Shown here: one piece after another, positions 59,115-64,000 of the stretch | Position numbering within the stretch: position 1 is the first letter of the stretch | How the letters are laid out: each line of letters begins with the position of its first letter | Source of the DNA: Chitinophagaceae bacterium | GTDB taxonomy: Bacteria; Bacteroidota; Bacteroidia; Chitinophagales; Chitinophagaceae | Length of the DNA: 64,000 bases | Direction: 5' to 3' | NCBI GenBank assembly: GCA_016721085.1 | Contig: JADKJI010000013.1 | Location: 91,153 to 155,152, forward strand | The notes under the pieces: generated by a model | What the model was told of the DNA's origin: nothing | Databases searched by the model: none | The model's input: only the letters and a program-made list of their open reading frames with translations | Made by a program: the position numbers and the translations under genes

Positions 59115-60063
59115 AATTTCTTTGTTCTTCAGCTATCAGGTTATCCAGTACTTCAAAAAACGACATATCATAATTCCATCCTAGCTCTTTCTTTGCCTTT
59201 TCACTGGAGCCATAAATATCAAGTATGTCGGTAGGTCTGAAAAAAGATTGATTGATTTTTATCTTATCAATTGGAATATCCAATTTCTTAAATACGTATT
59301 CAACAATTTCATACAGCTTTACAGAAGTACCAGAACAGATGACAAAATCATCGGCCTTTTCTTGCTGCAACATCAGCCACATGGCTTCTACGTATTTTCT
59401 GACCAGCCAAAGTCACGACGGGTTTCAAGATTTCCGAATTCTATGACTTTGCTTTCCATTTACAATATCAAGCGCACCTTTCAGCAACTTCTTTATGAAG
59501 AAGTTATCTCCCCTTAGGTAAGATTCATGATTGAACAAAATACCGCAGGCAGCAAATAACTGATATGATTCGCGGTAATTGATTGTAATATGATGTGCCG
59601 CCACCTTAGAAATGGCATAGGGACTTAATGGATGGAATTTTGCATTCTCATCAATAGGCAAACTTTCAATCTTTCCAATCATTTCACTACTAGATGTTTG
59701 ATAATATTTTACTTTGGGATCCATTAGTCTTATGGTTTCAAGTATATTAACTACGGAAGTGATATTGAAAATGATGGTTCCAATAGGTTGCTCAAATGAA
59801 AGGGAGACAGAACTTTGCGCAGCCAGGTTATATATTTCCTGGGGCTTAAACAGCGAGATCAATTTTATTACCTGCGATAAATCCTGCAGGTCACATTCAT
59901 GTATTGTAATCTTATCTTCTATCTTAAGATATCGCGAGCGGGATAAATTAGCTCCCGACAGACTTCTTAGAAGGCCAATAACCTTATACCCCTTTGAAAG
60001 CAGCAGGCGGGCCAGATAAGCACCATCCTGTCGCGTAATACCGGTTATTAAAGCTGTCTTCAT
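59098..60063 (-). CDS. Second GDP-mannose 4,6-dehydratase-like enzyme, frameshifted
   Basis: About 322 residues, shorter than the gmd at 49-50 kb. It starts MKTALITGITRQDGAYLARLLL: the nucleotide-binding motif reads GITRQDG where GMDs have GxTGQDG, so a glycine of the dinucleotide loop is R11. TSSSEMIGKI, SPYAISK and NHESYLRGDNFFIKKL support the family. The frame is lost near 59440 and 59400 (VNGKQ then LGNLETRRDFG, then YVEAMWLMLQQEKADDFVICSGTSVKL). A likely role is a GDP-6-deoxysugar for the exopolysaccharide, e.g. toward GDP-rhamnose rather than fucose, but that is only suggested by the presence of a separate gmd-fcl pair. The R11 change could be a base error. Confidence 0.78.
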
Positions 60064-60082
60064 ATTTTGTTAGATAAAAATA

Positions 60083-61356
60083 TCAGATTTTGGTTTTAAA
60101 GAACTTATCGGCCACCCAATAGATAATCAGGATGAAAAGAGCCGATTTCACTATGGAGTTGATAGCTTGTAGTGTATCTGTTTCCACAACCACTGCTTCT
60201 AGGAACAGTGTAGGTATCCACAAGTATGGACGGAGTTCGCCTACCAACCTTAGTACAAACAGTCAACACCCAGTTAAGGAAAAAGCCATAAAAGAACATA
60301 TAAATGATTCCGCCTACAACCCCAAAATTCCCTTACCCTTCACCGATAGGGCTGATATTCATACTATATCCCACCGGCCTGATACCAGCAAACCTTTTCA
60401 TATTATAGATACCACCCGACTCGGGTTTATCTGGGCCACAAAACCCTTGGCACAAAGAGGGAGAAACGGCAGGAGCGATACTGTTACCATAATCATAGTC
60501 AGCCCCTGGCTGGAACCCAATACATGGTTTTGGCAATTAGCCAACCCTGGTTCAAACGATAGTGGAGATAAAACAAACCCTTATCATTGAAGATTGTGGA
60601 AGGATCTTTCAGATGCTCCCAAAACAATTCAGTAAAGAATGCCGCACCTACATTACCTTCCTTATCCTTCCATGCTTTTGACCTGAAATCGACTTTCATT
60701 GATTGCAGCACAATTACGAAATAACAACCTACCAGGAAGAAAATCAGTTTTCTCCAAAAACTCAATTGCGTGTTTAGCAAGAGAATGATCGCTGCCAATG
60801 CAGAAATGAAAATCAGGGTACCAAACATTCCTGTTGAAATGGATTGTGCCAGTGTAAGCAGGAATACCACCAACAGCGTAATTTTCTTAAATTTAAAATC
60901 GGAAAAGTAAATGTAAAAGGCACCGACATAAGTCAGGTACAAATATTCCCGCAAGCTTACGATGTAGTGTTTGTGATCTTCACCTTTATTCCAAAACCTG
61001 GGAAAACGTAATCCTAAAATCATCGCCAAGGTGCCAGGTAAAACGTAGGAAAAATATTCTTCAGAACTGATAGGCATATACCGACGCCACATATACACCA
61101 AAGGATTCTCCTTTGTGAAGAAATGATAGGCCAGTATCGGAAATAGTAACCAGGTTACAACGGCGAGAATCACTATTATATCAAGGATCACTAACCTCCG
61201 TCCAATTTTATCTACAAAATCCAGAATAAAATACACACTCATGCCAATAGAGAAGCTTTCCAGGAATGGATACCCCCAGAAAAACTGAAAAAACACAAAT
61301 AAGGCCAGTGCGGATAGAAACATCAATAACCGCCCCATACCTGAAACAGACTGCAC
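60083..61356 (-). CDS. Wzy-like polysaccharide polymerase (multi-pass membrane protein), frameshifted
   Basis: About 424 residues. The N-terminal 285 residues (from MQSVSGMGRLLMFLSAL) contain around eight hydrophobic helices, including FFQFFWGYPFLESFSIGM and ILLLNTQLSFWRKLIFFLVGCYFVIV. After WLIAKTMYWVPAR the frame changes near 60505 (CGPDKPESGGIYNMKRFAG), then again near 60330 (MFFYGFFLNW) and 60250 (to QAINSIVKSALFILIIYWVADKFF), ending at 60083. A large loop with PDKPESGG and an R/K-rich end fits O-antigen polymerase/ligase-like proteins. It would join repeat units at the periplasmic face. It lies 50 bases after the epimerase gene and 19 before the GMD-like gene. Sequence conservation in this family is low, so it is a class call only. 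Confidence 0.7.
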
Positions 61357-61406
61357 GCTTACTGATTATATTTTTTACACATATACTTTATTGAATCAGC
61401 CATTTA

Positions 61407-62321
61407 TTATTTGGCAAGAATCTTACTTAATCCATCTTCCAGAGAAAGTAATGGACGGCCAAGTACTTCCAGCATCTTTGTATTATCCGGTTGACGACGT
61501 GTCATATCACCTTCTTTCAACGGTGGCAGATTTATGATTTTTGAACTGGAACCAGTCATCTTTATAATGGTAGATGCCAGTTCATTAATAGTGGTCAACT
61601 TATCATTACCTACGTTTACAACATCATTTACAAAAAGGTTCTCTTCCATGATCTTTCTCGTGAAAGTCACATTATCCTCTATATAGCAGAAAGTACGTGT
61701 TTGACTACCATCACCGTAGATAGTTATATCCTTATTGGCCATTGCCAGTTTAAGGAATTTACTTATCACAAAATCATCACTCTGTTTAGGACCATAGGTA
61801 TTAAAGAACGCAGGATAGTATAGGGTAATGCCATGCTCGTGCTGATAGCTTCTGCAAAAACATTCACCAATATTTTTCACAACAGCATAAGGAAGACGTG
61901 AATTCAATGGAGTTTCATATTCATGCTGAGGCAAATGAACCGGCTCCCCATAAACTTCAGATGAAGAGGAATAAAAAATCCTTTTCACTCCTGTATTCTT
62001 GGAAAGGATGAAAATGTTTTGAAGTCCTTTGATATCCTCCAATACATGAACCGGATTAGCGAGTGTTCTCAAAACACCCACTACTGCTGCATAATGAAAT
62101 ACATAGTCGAATCCATAACGAGACATGATAGGAGCCACATCCTCATAATTGTTCACATCCGCTTTTATGAATGTGCAACGGGGATGATCGGGTAAATTAC
62201 GCTGGTATCCAGTCAATAAATTATCAATTAGGATAACCTCATTTGATTCATTCAAAAGAAGTTGGTCTGCCAGAGAACTTGGAACAAATCCTGCTCCGCC
62301 TGTAATAAGAATTTTTGCCAT
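61407..62321 (-). CDS. NAD-dependent nucleotide-sugar epimerase/dehydratase (extended SDR)
   Basis: 304 residues, intact. The dinucleotide motif is TGGAGFVPSSL (7-17), with proline in place of the usual third glycine. The catalytic residues are S/T in YSSSSEVYGE and the YxxxK pair in LPYAVVKNIGE. YGPKQSDDFVISKFL and YGDGSQTRTFCYIEDN are typical of the UDP-glucuronate decarboxylase and UDP-glucose 4-epimerase group. Substrate cannot be fixed from sequence. It is four bases after the glycosyltransferase gene upstream and 50 before the polymerase. It probably makes a sugar donor for this exopolysaccharide. Confidence 0.9.
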   Translation of the reverse strand: MAKILITGGAGFVPSSLADQLLLNESNEVILIDNLLTGYQRNLPDHPRCTFIKADVNNYEDVAPIMSRYGFDYVFHYAAVVGVLRTLANPVHVLEDIKGLQNIFILSKNTGVKRIFYSSSSEVYGEPVHLPQHEYETPLNSRLPYAVVKNIGECFCRSYQHEHGITLYYPAFFNTYGPKQSDDFVISKFLKLAMANKDITIYGDGSQTRTFCYIEDNVTFTRKIMEENLFVNDVVNVGNDKLTTINELASTIIKMTGSSSKIINLPPLKEGDMTRRQPDNTKMLEVLGRPLLSLEDGLSKILAK

Positions 62322-62325
62322 TGTT

Positions 62326-63332
62326 TTATATACTTATAAGCTGGTTAATACGGTTTCTATAGGTGTGATTTTCTTTTACATATTCATGCCCTGCCTTCCT
62401 GATAACATCAGCCTGCTCAGGATGTTCCACTATCCATTTTATTTTGGAGACCATCTCGTCAGGACCATTAAAGAAAATTATCTTTTCCATATCGGTAAAC
62501 TGGCTTTCCAATTCTGGACAAGAGGAGCATAATTGCAGGCCACCTGCTGCCGGCACTTCAAAAAAGCGCATATTGGCTCCGGGGTAATTAGTATCATCAA
62601 TTACATTGAGGTTAATGGCCGACTGTCGTATCAGGTCGCCAAAATCACCTGCGAGTAATGGTGTTGGGCTGAAGCTGTTCAATAATCTTTTATCCTTGCA
62701 ATTTTCTTTCCAGTAGAAACCCTGTACATGAATTCGTAATGATGGGAAATTATCGGCAATCACAGAAAGATAAGATTCCCTTTCAGGGCGCCATCCTCCT
62801 ATAAATGATAAGTCATAAAGGAATGAACTTCCTATTGCTACTTTCCCTTTAAGGAAATTCAAATCACCTGCAAATGGCACCCAGGCTGTTTTTCCATACC
62901 CCATTTTTGAAAATAAGGGCTCACAAGCCTTACTATAAACTGCAGCCACATCAATGAAAGATGCTGCATTGAGCTGTTGTTGTTCCAGATTGATGAGGGT
63001 ATCGGGCCAGAATAAAACTATTTTGGAATCGGGTGAAATTGATTTCATAAATGCCAGTATCCCGAAATTCACCGGACAGTTACCCACTACTAATACAAGC
63101 TCTGGTCTGAAATTCTTGAACTTCACAGCCAGTTCACGATTACCTTTTCTTCCCCAGGCTTCAACTGGTAAAAACGTATGTAGCTTCTTTCCGAATTTCC
63201 CAAGCTTTACATATTTGCTTATAGCTACAGGCAAGTCGAATCCCACAACTTCATGACCTTCTTCAGCAAAGGCTCACACAAAGAATTGGCTACTGCGGCA
63301 ATACTAAGATCGCTTACAACTAGTACTCTCAT
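62326..63332 (-). CDS. CgeB-like glycosyltransferase, frameshifted near the N-terminus
   Basis: About 335 residues. The ATG at 63332 gives MRVLVVSDLSIAAVANSLCEPLL, then one base shift near 63275 brings in FAEEGHEVVGFDLPVAISKYVK and the long open frame. The C-terminal half has NYPGANMRFFEVPAAGGLQLC, the signature of the CgeB/Glyco_trans_1_2 group, in which an EVPAAGG loop binds the donor. The start overlaps the stop of the upstream GT4 gene by four bases (ATGA). Acceptor and donor are unknown. Confidence 0.82.
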
Positions 63333-64000
63333 AAAATTTGATCTAACCCTTCCTTTATTTTTTGATAAGAATAGATGCTTACAAGTTCTTTTGAAATATC
63401 GATAGCCCTTGTATTAAATATATCGTCCTTTAAAAGCGCTTTCAGCTTTTCAGCCATTTCGTCGATTGATCCGGTTTTAAAAACAAATCCATTTTCTCCG
63501 TTCCTTACAAGATCTAATGATGAACCTGTTGTGTCAGATACAAGTAAAGGCAATCCGAAGTTCAATGCTTCATTAACAGACAATCCCCATGTTTCACCAA
63601 TATCTGAACACATTACAAAAACATCAGCAATGGCGTAATACTTTTACTATCTCCGTTTGATTAATGAAACCAGTAAGATATACTGAAGGAATTTTCTCAG
63701 CAGCAATCAACGCTTCCATTTCTCCTCTCAGTTCGCCATCTCCCATTACAAGAGCCATATTTTCATTGGCTATTTTGGAATAAGCCTTACCAGATCAACA
63801 GGTCTCTTTTTACTAATATACTTACCCGAATAGAAGTATTATTTTCCTATCAACCAGCAAACCCAATTTGTACTCTCAAAGATGTTGCCTGAGGTTTTAA
63901 TGAGTTAGCAGCTTCAGTAAATCTTGCATTATCTACAGCGTAAGGAGTAAAAGCCATTTTACTTTTATCCACTCCCAGGTTCTCATAGTAATTCTTATTA
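63329..64000 (-). CDS. GT4-type glycosyltransferase, C-terminal part, cut by window edge and frameshifted
   Basis: The intact end (63613-63329) reads MCSDIGETWGLSVNEALNFGLPLLVSDTTG, with the EX7E motif of GT-B retaining transferases, and ends SYQKIKEGLDQIL. Upstream pieces in other frames include KIILFSGKYISKKRPVDLVKAYSKIA and MALVMGDGELRGEMEALIAAEKIPSVYLTGFINQTEIV, the donor-binding half, and YYENLGVDKSKMAFTPYAVDNARF near the window end. At least three single-base shifts occur in 670 bases. The N-terminus is outside the window. It overlaps the next gene by four bases, so it belongs to the exopolysaccharide operon. Confidence 0.8.

Noticed and set aside
1..64000. tRNA, rRNA or riboswitch genes
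   Set aside because: No cloverleaf, rRNA or known riboswitch core (including a cobalamin riboswitch near the MerR gene) could be recognised by eye.

Overview
The window looks like a Bacteroidota chromosome segment, most plausibly Chitinophagaceae or a close relative. The DNA is AT-rich. One secreted glycoside hydrolase ends in a type IX secretion (Por) sorting domain, a TAnnTTTG-type -7 promoter element is visible, and the carotenoid operon has the MerR/ECF-sigma layout seen in that phylum. Almost every gene is on the minus strand; only a two-component pair at 29.5-32.2 kb is on the plus strand. I see no rRNA, tRNA, CRISPR array or transposase.

Region 1 (about 1-29.2 kb, minus strand) is a very long efflux-type ABC locus. 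In transcription order it holds an HlyD-type periplasmic adaptor, a 61-residue membrane protein, one MacB/LolD-type ATPase, and then eleven paralogous MacB/FtsX-like permeases of about 800 residues. Here they are called A to K in transcription order; K runs off the left edge. Permeases B and E have each lost part of a periplasmic domain and are out of frame. A small secreted protein and a periplasmic-type rhodanese with a Cys-rich metal-binding segment are interspersed. Six of the gaps between these genes carry one repeat family: a conserved core of about 55 bp between inverted arms of tandem heptamers (ACTTATT type), always starting within a few bases of a stop codon. No TolC gene is visible. 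The adaptor leader contains an intrinsic-terminator-like hairpin facing the operon. Divergent from the locus (29.5-32.2 kb) are an NtrC-family response regulator, broken by one extra base, and its NtrB-like histidine kinase.

Region 2 (32.2-40.4 kb) encodes secreted hydrolases: a caspase-like (C14) protease, a second one whose N-terminal caspase fold has lost both catalytic residues while the C-terminal one keeps them, an astacin-type zinc protease, and a frameshifted GH-A-type glycosidase carrying the T9SS tail.

Region 3 (40.4-46.6 kb) is a carotenoid operon: MerR regulator with a cobalamin-binding signature (CarH/LitR type), ECF sigma factor, crtI, crtB, idi, crtZ, crtY. The expected product is zeaxanthin or a derivative; crtE is not in the window. 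A cluster of GTTTAA/TTAAAC boxes lies over the sigma/crt promoter.

Region 4 (47-64 kb) is an exopolysaccharide locus: CpsB-type phosphatase, GDP-fucose pathway (gmd, fcl), several glycosyltransferases, carbamoyltransferase, asparagine synthase, secreted beta-helix protein, Wzy-like polymerase, a second GMD-like dehydratase and a nucleotide-sugar epimerase.

Many genes in the right half are split by single-base shifts, often at homopolymers, and the density rises toward the right end. This looks more like sequencing or assembly error than decay, so broken genes are listed as whole loci with the shifts noted. Nested inverted-repeat elements built around a GAGACGC hairpin occupy several intergenic gaps.
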